From positions 372,001 to 436,000 of the forward strand of contig NZ_JAKRFZ010000001.1 of assembly GCF_022347765.1 (NCBI RefSeq): a stretch of DNA of 64,000 nucleotides, read 5' to 3'. The notes under the pieces were generated by a model. The model ran no database searches. It was not told the DNA's origin and saw only the letters and a list, made by a program, of their open reading frames with translations. Of this stretch, positions 8,696 through 22,547 are shown piece by piece. The first letter of the stretch is position 1; each line of letters opens with the position of its first letter. This stretch comes from Pseudoalteromonas sp. OOF1S-7. Its GTDB lineage: Bacteria; Pseudomonadota; Gammaproteobacteria; Enterobacterales; Alteromonadaceae. The position numbers and the translations under genes are program-made.

Positions 8696-9271
8696 ATGAG
8701 CTACGTTGTTTTCGTATCTATTACCTTGTTGATCACCATTTTAGGGGTCTATGTGGTGATTGAGAATAACCGTAAAAAAGCCCGCGAAGCCGAGAAGCGG
8801 GTGTTCAATGAACGGCTAAAAGAGATCAGCAGTCACTTCAAAAGTAAAATTAGCGAATTCGTAAGTTACAAGCTGATCCGTCCAAAGCATGCGCCCCAGT
8901 TTAACGCCATTGTTGGCAATTTTTTTGTTGTTCAGGCCCACAATGACGAAAATCTGGAAGCACTGGAGCGTGTCACCGATCACTTGCTTGCCACAATTGG
9001 TAATGAACTAAACAAGTGTCGTGAAAATGGCAATATGGAGCTGCTAGCCGACCAGCTGTTTATGTTTGTCAGCGAGTTGCCTTCTGCCGGGATAGCCTAC
9101 AACAAAGCATTTTACAGTGAAATTCTGCCTGCGCTGATCTCACGGATCCAGACGCCAGATATGCCGGCACAAACCGATATGCATGAAGCAGAACAGAGCG
9201 AGGAAGACGCCACAGCTCAGACCGAGAATAACGATCCTTCCGTGCAACAGCAAAAAGCCGCGGCACTCTAA
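8696..9271 (+). CDS. Unknown membrane-anchored cytoplasmic protein
   Basis: I do not recognise this 191-residue protein. One hydrophobic segment covers residues 3-22, followed by a basic stretch (NNRKKAREAEKR), so by the positive-inside rule the rest faces the cytoplasm. The middle (about 30-155) looks helical and well ordered; the last 35 residues are Gln/Glu/Asp-rich and probably disordered. It sits 62 bp after nadK and 90 bp before recN on the same strand. It has two LexA boxes downstream, so it is not part of the SOS-controlled recN unit. Codon use resembles its neighbours. Confidence 0.75.
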   Translation: MSYVVFVSITLLITILGVYVVIENNRKKAREAEKRVFNERLKEISSHFKSKISEFVSYKLIRPKHAPQFNAIVGNFFVVQAHNDENLEALERVTDHLLATIGNELNKCRENGNMELLADQLFMFVSELPSAGIAYNKAFYSEILPALISRIQTPDMPAQTDMHEAEQSEEDATAQTENNDPSVQQQKAAAL

Positions 9272-9318
9272 CTGGCCGTACTTAACAAAACGCAATTTCA
9301 AGTTGCATTTCCCAAGAA

Positions 9319-9338
9319 TGCTGTATAAATTAACAGTA
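9319..9338 (+). promoter_or_regulatory. LexA box 1 upstream of recN
   Basis: TGCTGTATAAATTAACAGTA contains a perfect CTGT-N8-ACAG core (9321-9336) with an AT-rich spacer, which is the gammaproteobacterial LexA consensus. Confidence 0.85.
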
Positions 9339-9342
9339 ATTA

Positions 9343-9362
9343 TACTGTTTGGATATACAGCA
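9343..9362 (+). promoter_or_regulatory. LexA box 2 abutting the recN start codon
   Basis: TACTGTTTGGATATACAGCA contains a second perfect CTGT-N8-ACAG core (9345-9360), centred 24 bp after the first. It ends right at the recN ATG (9362), so it also covers the place where a Shine-Dalgarno sequence would be; only a weak GGA is left there. Confidence 0.85.
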
Positions 9363-11038
9363 TGCTTATCAGTCTGCAAATCAAAAACTTTGCCATTGTT
9401 AACGAATTAACCATTGACTGGCGCTCAGGTATGACTGCCATTACCGGTGAAACCGGTGCGGGTAAATCTATTGCAATCGATGCGCTTTCTTTGTGTCTGG
9501 GCGAGCGCGCGGATGTTGCCAGCATTCGCCCGGGAGCGACCAAAGCAGAGATTACCGCTCAGTTTGATATCAGGCAGCTCCCCTATGCGCAGCAATTTCT
9601 CAGCGACCTGATGCTCGATGATGAAGAACAAAACTGTATTTTACGCCGTGTCGTTATGCAAAACGGCCGCAGTAAGAGTTTTATCAACGGTAACTCCGTG
9701 ACTGCAGCCCAGCTCAAGGAATTAGGCCAGCGCCTGATAGCCATTCATGGCCAGCATGCCCACCAGTTACTGCTCAAGCCTGACCATCAGCTCAGGTTGC
9801 TAGATGCCTACGCCGGGCATGATAATCTGTTACACGCGGTGCGTGCCCAGTATCAGCACTATCATACCTTACAGAAGGAACATGCCGAGCTTATCAAACA
9901 GCAGCAAGCTCAGGCCGCCAAAAAACAACTGCTCGAATATCAGGTTCAGGAGCTGGATGAGTTTGCACTGGAAGAAGGCGAATATGAGCAGATTGAAACC
10001 GAGCATACACGACTGAGTCATAGCCAGACGCTGGCCGAAAGTTGCCAGCGCGAGCTGATGTGTTTGTCTGAGCAAGATGATCAGACCGTATTAGGCCAGC
10101 TTCAGCACAGTGTGCAAACCTTTATTGAATTGAGCAATTATGATCCTAAGTTGCAGGAGATCAGTCAATTGTTAGGCGAGGCCGCGGTACAACTCGAAGA
10201 AGGTTGCCGGGAACTTCGTGCCTATGGGGAAAATATTGAGCAAGATCCGGAACGCCTGCAGAGCGTCGAAGACAGGCTGGCTCAGGCCATGGCGTTGTCG
10301 CGTAAGCACCAGATCAGCCCCGAATTGCTGTATCAGCATCACCAGCAACTACATGAAGAGCTGGCGTCCATTTGCTCTAACAACGAACGCATAGAAGATC
10401 TGCAGCATGAAATAGCAGAGGCCCTGCACGCTTATCAAATCTCCGCGGCTCAGCTCAGCGAAAGCCGTGCGCAAGCAGCGCTGACCTTAAATGAACTGAT
10501 CAGTGAAAGCATGCATGAGCTGTCTATGGAAAATGGTCAGTTTGCTATCCAACTTAACCAGCATGAAGACAGACGCCCCAATGAGCTGGGCATGGACCAA
10601 ATTGATTTTCTGGTTTCGACCAATCCAGGTCAGCCTCTGCAAGCCCTGGCCAAAGTGGCCTCTGGTGGTGAACTGTCACGGATCAGCCTGGCTATTCAGG
10701 TGATTATTGCAAATCGGGTCACCACGCCGACCCTGATTTTCGACGAGGTGGATGTTGGTATCTCAGGCCCCACGGCTTCTCAGGTGGGCAAACAGTTACG
10801 CCAGCTCGGGAACTCAACCCAGGTGATCTGCGTGACTCACTTGCCTCAGGTTGCCTGTAGCGGCCATCATCAGTTCTTTGTTTGCAAGCGTGTTGAAGGC
10901 GGTGAAACCTTTACATCTATGCTCCCGCTAGTTCAGGAACAGCGTATTGACGAAATCGCCCGTTTGCTTGGCGGCGACAAAGTCAGCAGCACCACGCGTG
11001 CCAGTGCGAAGGAATTGCTTGACGTGCAGGGAGCGTAG
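9362..11038 (+). CDS. recN: DNA repair protein RecN
   Basis: RecN is an SMC-like ATPase that tethers broken DNA ends during double-strand-break repair. The 558-residue length is standard. Walker A is GETGAGKS at 29-36, the ABC signature is SGGELSR near residue 437, and Walker B with the D-loop is LIFDEVDVGISG near 460. The middle, rich in Gln, Glu and Leu, forms the coiled-coil arms. Two tandem LexA boxes end at its start codon, as expected for one of the most strongly induced SOS genes. No downstream partner is on this strand. Confidence 0.98.
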   Translation: MLISLQIKNFAIVNELTIDWRSGMTAITGETGAGKSIAIDALSLCLGERADVASIRPGATKAEITAQFDIRQLPYAQQFLSDLMLDDEEQNCILRRVVMQNGRSKSFINGNSVTAAQLKELGQRLIAIHGQHAHQLLLKPDHQLRLLDAYAGHDNLLHAVRAQYQHYHTLQKEHAELIKQQQAQAAKKQLLEYQVQELDEFALEEGEYEQIETEHTRLSHSQTLAESCQRELMCLSEQDDQTVLGQLQHSVQTFIELSNYDPKLQEISQLLGEAAVQLEEGCRELRAYGENIEQDPERLQSVEDRLAQAMALSRKHQISPELLYQHHQQLHEELASICSNNERIEDLQHEIAEALHAYQISAAQLSESRAQAALTLNELISESMHELSMENGQFAIQLNQHEDRRPNELGMDQIDFLVSTNPGQPLQALAKVASGGELSRISLAIQVIIANRVTTPTLIFDEVDVGISGPTASQVGKQLRQLGNSTQVICVTHLPQVACSGHHQFFVCKRVEGGETFTSMLPLVQEQRIDEIARLLGGDKVSSTTRASAKELLDVQGA

Positions 11039-11214
11039 TACAAAAGAGTAAAGCAGTTGCGACAGAGCACTTCTGCAAATCAAGGCATAGCCGTTTTCAT
11101 TTTGTGTTTATCTAATCTCAACGGCTTACAACTTTGCCACTTATCAGCTCAGACGTATGACGCAAGTATGCGTGGCCTTGCTCTTAGAACTCATGCGCGG
11201 CACTGAGCCTTTTA

Positions 11215-11760
11215 TCAGATAGCTAACTTCACAACTTCAGGCTGATCATGCTTGCTGTATGGCTGGATCAGCATCTTGATTTGGCTCTGCTCAGTGAGTT
11301 CCAATGTGCTCTGTGAAGCGGGATATTTGCTATACAACACAGATACAACCTTTAAGCCCAGGCCCAATTCCCTTTCTTTTCGTAACATCAATCCAAATGA
11401 GGTAGTTGCACCCCCATTTGTTCTGTACAAGACATACTGGTAAGCACCGTTTGATATACGGTTTATTGCTTCGAAGGAAGCATCTACCCCGTTTTTTCCT
11501 ATGGCTGCCGCGTTTGATTTAGCTACAATAAACACTAGATAACAAGGAACAGCGAGGCATAAACTTGCTCCGAGCCCTATCATTTCAGCAAGCGTAGATT
11601 TCCTGTAGGCTGACCACAAAAACAAGGTAATTGGTAACAAAGCAGCAAGGCTCATCACAAACAGATAATTTAGCCTTGTATCTATAAAGCGAAGCTCCCA
11701 GGTAAAGTCAAACATATTGAAAACTGTTAAAAAAGAGATTAATGCAAGCAATTTATTCAT
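11215..11760 (-). CDS. Unknown small membrane protein
   Basis: I do not recognise this 181-residue protein. Three hydrophobic segments are visible (about 1-18, 31-52 and 57-80), followed by a soluble C-terminal half of about 100 residues containing NGAYQYVLYRTNGGATTSFGLMLRKE. The start ATG lies five bases after the stop of a decayed reading frame on the same strand, and an AGG precedes it weakly. It lies between recN and gltD, both conserved genes, in a pocket without conserved neighbours, so it may be a strain-variable insertion. The reading frame is intact, but expression is uncertain. Confidence 0.6.
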   Translation of the reverse strand: MNKLLALISFLTVFNMFDFTWELRFIDTRLNYLFVMSLAALLPITLFLWSAYRKSTLAEMIGLGASLCLAVPCYLVFIVAKSNAAAIGKNGVDASFEAINRISNGAYQYVLYRTNGGATTSFGLMLRKERELGLGLKVVSVLYSKYPASQSTLELTEQSQIKMLIQPYSKHDQPEVVKLAI

Positions 11761-11765
11761 TCGAC

Positions 11766-12017
11766 CTACTTACGCCAACCAGATAACCCTTCCACACAAT
11801 AAACCTTTGTTCCGGCACCATTTACAACACACAGCGCATCACTGTTATAGACAGACAACACTTCAATTCCTGATGCTCCATTGACTGTGACCTCAGTATT
11901 TTGCCGTTAATGACTGTGGGTACTAGTGCCTCAGAGTAAACACTAACAGTTCACACTTGACCAGAGCGTACCCCACTTAGAGACGCAGTCCAAGTCCTGT
12001 GCAAATATTGCTATCAA
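11766..12017 (-). pseudogene. Decayed gene for a small exported protein
   Basis: Reading the minus strand in one frame gives a hydrophobic start (FCFLIAIFAQD), then LDCVSKWGTLWSSVN, then in-frame stops (TAG, TGA and TAA at 11907-11909), and finally EVTVNGASGIEVLSVYNSD and CVVNGAGTKVYCVEG to a TAG at 11766-11768. The stretch between the stops is open in the +1 frame as VSVYSEALVPTVINGK, which resembles the later VLSVYNSDALCVVNGAG. Two single-base indels of opposite sign would rebuild one reading frame of about 85 residues. It has no ATG and begins right beside the gltD terminator, so the front may also be lost. The original function is unknown. Confidence 0.5.
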
Positions 12018-12025
12018 AAAACAAA

Positions 12026-12063
12026 AAGCCTACCGTTAACCTCAATGGGTTACGGTAGGCTTG
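12026..12063 (-). terminator. Intrinsic terminator after gltBD
   Basis: A long stem (AGCCTACCGT... pairing with ...ACGGTAGGCT) around a short TCAAT loop is followed on the minus strand by TTTTTGTTTTTTG. It lies 39 bp after the gltD stop. Confidence 0.9.
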
Positions 12064-12101
12064 TTTTAAACTAAGGCTGAACTCCGGGTTGAAAAGTGAT
12101 T

Positions 12102-17986
<5,885 letters not shown>

Positions 17987-18239
17987 GGACTCCTCCCCTT
18001 GCTACAACTGCCAGCCGGTAATTTCAGACGAATTACTGGCAGATAATCAAAGCTAGCCTTGATTAGTATTCGAGTCAATACAATAAAGAATAGTTATTCA
18101 CATACATGAATATTTCTCATAAAAAAGGTACTTGAATTACTTCTTCTCATTTCTAAAAACAATACTAGAAGGTAGAAAACCACAAAATGACACCGGTATC
18201 AAATCAAAATATCGCTGTAAAAAGCGCAGCAAAGAGTAA

Positions 18240-18251
18240 GTTTACGTAAAC
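18240..18251. promoter_or_regulatory. Perfect 12-bp palindrome in the gltB control region
   Basis: GTTTACGTAAAC is fully self-complementary and lies 18 bp from the ARG box. A related CACGTAAACC follows near 18341. The regulator is unknown. Confidence 0.3.
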
Positions 18252-18268
18252 GTAACGATCAATATAGT

Positions 18269-18286
18269 AATGAATAAATATTCACT
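18269..18286. promoter_or_regulatory. ARG box (ArgR operator) upstream of gltB
   Basis: AATGAATAAATATTCACT matches the published 18-bp ARG box consensus WNTGAATWWWWATTCANW at every position. ArgR normally uses two boxes three bases apart; I see only one good box here. ArgR is known to affect gltBDF in E. coli, so the placement makes sense. Confidence 0.6.
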
Positions 18287-18459
18287 ATTCACCCTGTGAA
18301 TTTGGCAATCCCTTGTTTTAAGCTGGGCGCGCGCTTGACGCACACGTAAACCTGGTGTTGCAAAACTAATAATGCTGGGTGAAGCTAGGGGAAATATCAG
18401 TGGCTGAAAGCTGAGTGATGGCTGCACAGACAAAGTTGTCTAGTACGAAAGAGAGATAC

Positions 18460-18492
18460 AAAAAAGGCATGTGACCAGTTGATTACATGCCT
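18460..18492 (-). terminator. Intrinsic terminator after grxD
   Basis: The stem AGGCATGT / ACATGCCT encloses a 12-base loop, with an A-run at 18460-18465 that becomes a T-run on the minus strand. It lies 22 bp after the grxD stop. Confidence 0.75.
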
Positions 18493-18513
18493 CGGATATA
18501 AACGCTATCAGAC

Positions 18514-18861
18514 TTACTCTGCTTTTTCAGCGTCATCTTCTTTGTATTTCGCGGCAGTTTCAGCAATCAGTGGCTGCAACTCGCCTTTTTGAAACATCTC
18601 GATGATGATGTCACATCCACCGATCAGCTCACCTTCAACCCACAGCTGTGGAAAAGTCGGCCAGTTGGCATAATGAGGCAACTCAGCACGAATGTCCGGG
18701 TTAAGCAAAATATCGACATAAGCAAATTGCTCGCCACACGCCATTAGCGCCTGAGATGCCTGCGAAGAAAAACCACAGTTCGGTAACTTGGGCGATCCTT
18801 TCATATACAAGATGATCGGATTCTCTGCGATTTGCTGTTTAATCTTTTCAATGGTTTCCAT
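18514..18861 (-). CDS. grxD: Monothiol glutaredoxin GrxD (Grx4 type)
   Basis: This 115-residue protein is a monothiol glutaredoxin that binds and passes on [2Fe-2S] clusters, often with BolA partners. The defining CGFS active site is at residues 29-32, and WPTFPQLWVEGELIGGCDII carries the glutathione-binding residues near 70-89. The C-terminal tail is acidic. It is divergent from sodB; the shared 272-bp region holds an IscR-type site, which ties both genes to iron-sulphur status. Confidence 0.97.
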   Translation of the reverse strand: METIEKIKQQIAENPIILYMKGSPKLPNCGFSSQASQALMACGEQFAYVDILLNPDIRAELPHYANWPTFPQLWVEGELIGGCDIIIEMFQKGELQPLIAETAAKYKEDDAEKAE

Positions 18862-19008
18862 TATTTACCTCAAAATGACGATAGCATAACTCATCATATC
18901 ACTCTCTTTGTCACGCAACCGCTGTCATAGGCAGTCAGCATGTACAAAATGAATGCAATCTGAGCCATTCATTCTACAAGTCTTGGCTATTGCCATTGCT
19001 GTTTGCCA

Positions 19009-19033
19009 AAACTTGAGTAAAATACTCAGGAAT
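19009..19033 (+). promoter_or_regulatory. IscR type 1-like site over the sodB promoter
   Basis: The 25-bp site reads AAACTTGAGT, AAAA, then TACTCAGGAAT. It resembles the type 1 IscR site at the E. coli iscR promoter (TTGAC...TACTC.GGAAT) and has inverted arms TGAGTA / TACTCA. It overlaps a usable promoter for sodB: -35 TTGAGT (19013-19018), 17-base spacer, -10 TAGTAT (19036-19041). The overlap implies repression of sodB by cluster-loaded IscR; grxD, divergent, could also respond. Confidence 0.55.
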
Positions 19034-19133
19034 TATAGTATCACTATATGCCGTCAAATCGTATAGAAATGTAAGTTAAGATAAAAATTGCTTCTATTTG
19101 TTTTGGCAATTTAACAACGAAATGGAGATTAAC

Positions 19134-19715
19134 ATGGCTTTTGAACTACCGTCACTTCCTTATGCTATCAACGCGCTTGAGCCGCATATTTCTCAAGAAA
19201 CTCTTGAGTTTCACCACGGTAAACATCACAACACATACGTTGTAAAACTAAACGGCCTTATCCAGGGCACAGACCTTGAGAACAAATCTTTAGAAGAAAT
19301 CGTATGTAGCTCTGAAGGCGGCGTATTCAACAACGCAGCACAGATCTGGAACCACACTTTCTACTGGCACAGCCTGGCACCAAATGGTGGTGGCGAGCCT
19401 ACCGGCAAAGTGGCTGACCTGATCAACGCGAAATGGGGCTCATTTGCTGCGTTCCAGGAAGCATTCAACGACAAAGCGGTTAACAACTTCGGCTCGAGCT
19501 GGACTTGGTTGGTACAGCTTGCAGATGGTTCTTTGGACATCGTAAACACGTCTAATGCTGCCACTCCACTGACTGAAGACGGCGTAACACCAATTATCAC
19601 AGTAGATCTGTGGGAACACGCTTACTACATTGATTACCGTAACGTTCGTCCAGATTACCTGAAAGGTTTCTGGGCACTGGTTAACTGGGATTTCGCAAAC
19701 GACAACCTAGCTTAA
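19134..19715 (+). CDS. sodB: Superoxide dismutase (Fe)
   Basis: SodB converts superoxide to peroxide and oxygen in the cytoplasm. Metal ligands are H27, H74, D158 and H162. Gln70 in AAQIWNH, before H74, is the second-shell residue typical of iron rather than manganese enzymes. The 193-residue length is typical. The ATG at 19134 is preceded by GGAG; an in-frame upstream ATG at 19098 would add 12 residues not found in the family. It is monocistronic, with a terminator just after the stop. Confidence 0.97.
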   Translation: MAFELPSLPYAINALEPHISQETLEFHHGKHHNTYVVKLNGLIQGTDLENKSLEEIVCSSEGGVFNNAAQIWNHTFYWHSLAPNGGGEPTGKVADLINAKWGSFAAFQEAFNDKAVNNFGSSWTWLVQLADGSLDIVNTSNAATPLTEDGVTPIITVDLWEHAYYIDYRNVRPDYLKGFWALVNWDFANDNLA

Positions 19716-19731
19716 TTTCAGATAATCCAAA

Positions 19732-19760
19732 AAGGCGCTCATCATTGCGCCTTTTTTATT
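19732..19760 (+). terminator. Intrinsic terminator after sodB
   Basis: AAGGCGC / GCGCCTT stem (19732-19738, 19747-19753) with an 8-base loop and a T-run, 16 bp after the sodB stop. Confidence 0.9.
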
Positions 19761-20081
19761 ACCATTTAACCCTGACTGACTCCGATTAAAGTATCCGACT
19801 TTGACTTGTTCCATGCCGTCTCCCCAGCCAATGTAACAGATACTAATATAGAGGCCGCCATCAGCTGCCATCTTACGCAGCATAAACCTACGACTACCCT
19901 TCGCTGCTTGGAGCAGCAGACACTATCTAAAACCCCTCTTCTCAACAGCCCAATTGGCAGAAAGTTAACTGCTTTATTAGTCTAATTTAGCCATTTACAT
20001 GCAAACATGAAGATAAAGCACCGTAATGCTCATTTAGCATCGAATTTCCACACCTGTGCACTTTGCTCAACGGACATTAAA

Positions 20082-20136
20082 TAGCTGGAATTTTTAGGCA
20101 ATTTTTGAATATCACGCCTAATCTTTAAGTAAACCT
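20082..20136 (+). repeat. Direct repeat copy 1 upstream of prkA
   Basis: Begins TAGCTGGAATTTTTAGGCAA and ends CTTTAAGTAAACCT. About 45 of 54 aligned bases match copy 2 after one gap. The block TGGAATTTTTAGGCAA is identical in both copies. Confidence 0.75.
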
Positions 20137-20191
20137 ATAATTGGTAGTCTCAACTTCTGAGTGGCCTGTCAGCACTGCAGCGGCGGCTGTT

Positions 20192-20440
20192 ATGCCCGTA
20201 AGATCTCCAAATCACTACACTTGGCTAATTTTGACTTTTTTCGTATTACTGTGGATTGCCATGTTGTACATTTTACAGATGGGTAAAACAAAAAGACCTA
20301 AAGATATATATCATGACATACTGAAATTACTAGGGAAATTACAAAGAATTTGTTTTGTATGCCTTTACATGTTGCTGGCGTCTGAATTTGATCATCGGGG
20401 CACTGTCATGCTAATTATATTCAAGTTTGCTCAACAATAA
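20192..20440 (+). CDS. Doubtful small membrane-protein ORF between the repeats
   Basis: An 82-codon frame from ATG 20192 encodes one strong hydrophobic segment (YTWLILTFFVLLWIAMLYIL) followed by a basic stretch (GKTKRPK). It can be extended upstream only to a TTG. There is no Shine-Dalgarno sequence, the composition is AT-rich like the surrounding non-coding DNA, and I recognise no family. It could be a small membrane protein or chance. Confidence 0.2.
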   Translation: MPVRSPNHYTWLILTFFVLLWIAMLYILQMGKTKRPKDIYHDILKLLGKLQRICFVCLYMLLASEFDHRGTVMLIIFKFAQQ

Positions 20441-20505
20441 TCTGGACAGATCGCAGCCTCATCGATTATGCCACAAAATCAAAGAGTATTTATTTTACAT
20501 TGAAT

Positions 20506-20559
20506 TAGTGGAATTTTTAGGCAAATTTTGATTAACCCGACTAAGCTTTAAGTAGCCTT
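20506..20559 (+). repeat. Direct repeat copy 2, just upstream of prkA
   Basis: Begins TAGTGGAATTTTTAGGCAAA and ends CTTTAAGTAGCCTT, 43 bp before the prkA ATG, so it probably contains or touches the prkA promoter. Copy 1 lies 424 bp upstream. Confidence 0.75.
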
Positions 20560-20601
20560 GCATTAAGAGACCGCATCATCAACAGGTTATTGGAGTTCAT
20601 T

Positions 20602-22524
20602 ATGAGTATATTTGAGCATTACCAGTCCAGATACGAAGCGTCCCAAGAAGAAGAGTTCACCATAGCGGAATATTTGGAAATATGTAAAGAAGACAAAGCT
20701 GCTTATGCGAGTGCGCCTGAGCGCCTGCTAATGGCAATTGGTGAACCCGAAATGGTCGATACATCCACAGATGCACGGCTTAGCCGTCTTTTTTCAAACC
20801 GGGTGATCGCGCGTTATCCGGCATTTCACGAGTTTTATGGCATGGAAGATGCCATCGAGCAAATCGTTTCTTATTTAAAACATGCCGCGCAGGGCCTCGA
20901 AGAGTATAAACAAGTGCTCTACTTATTAGGTCCTGTCGGTGGTGGTAAGTCATCAATTGCAGAAAAACTGAAATACCTAATGCAGCAAGTGCCTATTTAT
21001 GCCATTAAGGACTCGCCTGTTAACGATCATCCACTTAGTCTGTTTAACCCACTCGAAGATGGTGACTTACTGAGCAAGGAATATGGCATTAATAGTCGTT
21101 ATTTGAGGACGGTGATGTCACCCTGGGCGACCAAACGCCTGCATGAGTACAATGGAGACATTTCTAAGTTTAGAGTGGTCAAGCGCTACCCTTCTATTCT
21201 AGACCAAACGGCCATAGCTAAAACGGAGCCTGGTGATGAAAACAACCAGGATATCTCAGCACTGGTTGGTAAAGTAGACATTAGGAAACTCGAGCACTAC
21301 GCCCAAAATGACCCGGATGCATACTCCTATTCGGGCGCTCTGTGTCTGGCTAATCAAGGGTTAATGGAGTTCGTTGAGATGTTCAAGGCACCCATTAAAG
21401 TATTACACCCGCTACTTACTGCCACACAGGAAGGGAACTATAACGGAACAGAAGGTATCTCTGCTCTGCCCTTCAATGGGATTATCCTTGCCCACTCCAA
21501 CGAGTCAGAATGGCAGTCTTTTAAGAATAACAAAAACAACGAGGCATTTCTTGATCGGGTCTTTATTGTTAAAGTGCCCTATTGTTTGCGCGTATCGGAA
21601 GAAGTTAAAATCTACAAAAAGCTCATCGAGAACAGTGAGCTCCGATCCGCACCTTGTGCACCCGGAACGCTCGAAACACTGGCAAAATTTTCAACCTTGT
21701 CACGTATTAAGGAGCCGGAAAACTCCAGCATTTATTCAAAAATGCGTGTATATGATGGTGAGAGCCTCAAAGACACAGATCCGAAGGCGAAGTCTTATCA
21801 GGAATATCGGGACTACGCTGGGGTTGATGAAGGTATGACAGGTCTGTCGACCCGATTTGCCTTTAAGATTCTGTCGCGTGTGTTCAACTTTGATCATGCC
21901 GAAGTCGCGGCAAACCCGGTACATTTATTCTATGTACTTGAACAACAGATCGAGCGCGAGCAATTCAGTGCAGAAGTTCAGGAGCGGTATTTGAGTCATC
22001 TCAAAGGCTACTTGATCCCGCAGTATGTTGAGTTTATAGGTAAGGAACTGCAAACAGCGTATCTTGAATCATACTCTGAGTACGGGCAAAACATTTTCGA
22101 CCGCTATGTCACCTATGCCGATTTTTGGATCCAGGATCAGGAATATCGAGACCCGGATACGGGTCAGCTATTCGACAGAGCTGCGCTCAACGCCGAACTC
22201 GAAAAGATAGAAAAACCAGCGGGTATTTCAAACCCCAAAGATTTTCGCAATGAAATTGTTAACTTTGTATTGAGAGCGCGCGCTCATCATAACGGTGCAA
22301 ATCCTGTCTGGACTAGCTATGAAAAACTCAGAACCGTAATAGAGAAAAAAATGTTCTCCAATACCGAGGAGTTACTTCCCGTTATTTCTTTCAATGCGAA
22401 GACCTCCGCTGAGGATCAGAAGAAACACGAAGACTTTGTCAATCGAATGATGGAAAAAGGCTACACCCAAAAGCAAGTCCGCTTACTGTCTGAGTGGTAT
22501 TTGCGGGTTAGAAAATCTCAATAA
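20602..22524 (+). CDS. prkA: PrkA family serine protein kinase (YeaG)
   Basis: PrkA/YeaG is a stress- and starvation-induced kinase with an AAA+ ATPase core. From the ATG at 20602, preceded by TGGAG, the protein has 640 residues, the usual size. The N-terminal region through [12 protein letters not shown] is followed by Walker A GPVGGGKS at 110-117; the C-terminal third carries the kinase-like part. A TTG four codons upstream is not needed. It starts the conserved prkA-yeaH-spoVR operon, with 23 bp to yeaH. The operon is induced in stationary phase and nitrogen starvation in enterobacteria. Confidence 0.96.
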   Translation: MSIFEHYQSRYEASQEEEFTIAEYLEICKEDKAAYASAPERLLMAIGEPEMVDTSTDARLSRLFSNRVIARYPAFHEFYGMEDAIEQIVSYLKHAAQGLEEYKQVLYLLGPVGGGKSSIAEKLKYLMQQVPIYAIKDSPVNDHPLSLFNPLEDGDLLSKEYGINSRYLRTVMSPWATKRLHEYNGDISKFRVVKRYPSILDQTAIAKTEPGDENNQDISALVGKVDIRKLEHYAQNDPDAYSYSGALCLANQGLMEFVEMFKAPIKVLHPLLTATQEGNYNGTEGISALPFNGIILAHSNESEWQSFKNNKNNEAFLDRVFIVKVPYCLRVSEEVKIYKKLIENSELRSAPCAPGTLETLAKFSTLSRIKEPENSSIYSKMRVYDGESLKDTDPKAKSYQEYRDYAGVDEGMTGLSTRFAFKILSRVFNFDHAEVAANPVHLFYVLEQQIEREQFSAEVQERYLSHLKGYLIPQYVEFIGKELQTAYLESYSEYGQNIFDRYVTYADFWIQDQEYRDPDTGQLFDRAALNAELEKIEKPAGISNPKDFRNEIVNFVLRARAHHNGANPVWTSYEKLRTVIEKKMFSNTEELLPVISFNAKTSAEDQKKHEDFVNRMMEKGYTQKQVRLLSEWYLRVRKSQ

Positions 22525-22547
22525 CATTAGCGGTTGGAGGGTGTTCT

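Larger units (their letters stand above)
17987..18464. other. Long AT-rich control region upstream of gltB
   Basis: About 480 bp without a convincing gene. It contains a perfect ARG box (18269-18286), the perfect palindrome GTTTACGTAAAC (18240-18251) and several ATTCA/TGAAT half-sites (for example 18096-18111). A 63-codon minus-strand ORF at 18242-18433 has no support. The length suits a multi-input gltB promoter of the kind known in E. coli (Lrp, IHF, Crp, ArgR). Confidence 0.5.
19761..20589. other. 830-bp region between sodB and prkA with a duplicated upstream element
   Basis: AT-rich and without a convincing gene. Its main structure is a 54-bp imperfect direct repeat (20082-20136 and 20506-20559). 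A weak ORF lies between the copies (20192-20440, described separately). Nothing else coding is recognised. Confidence 0.5.

Noticed and set aside
18242..18433. 63-codon minus-strand ORF in the gltB upstream region
   Set aside because: No ribosome-binding site or family features, and it overlaps the ARG box and palindrome.
20086..20101. Possible sigma-54 promoter in the direct repeat (TGGAATTTTTAGGCAA)
   Set aside because: The spacing between GG and GC is one base short in both copies, and the -24 and -12 boxes are otherwise poor.
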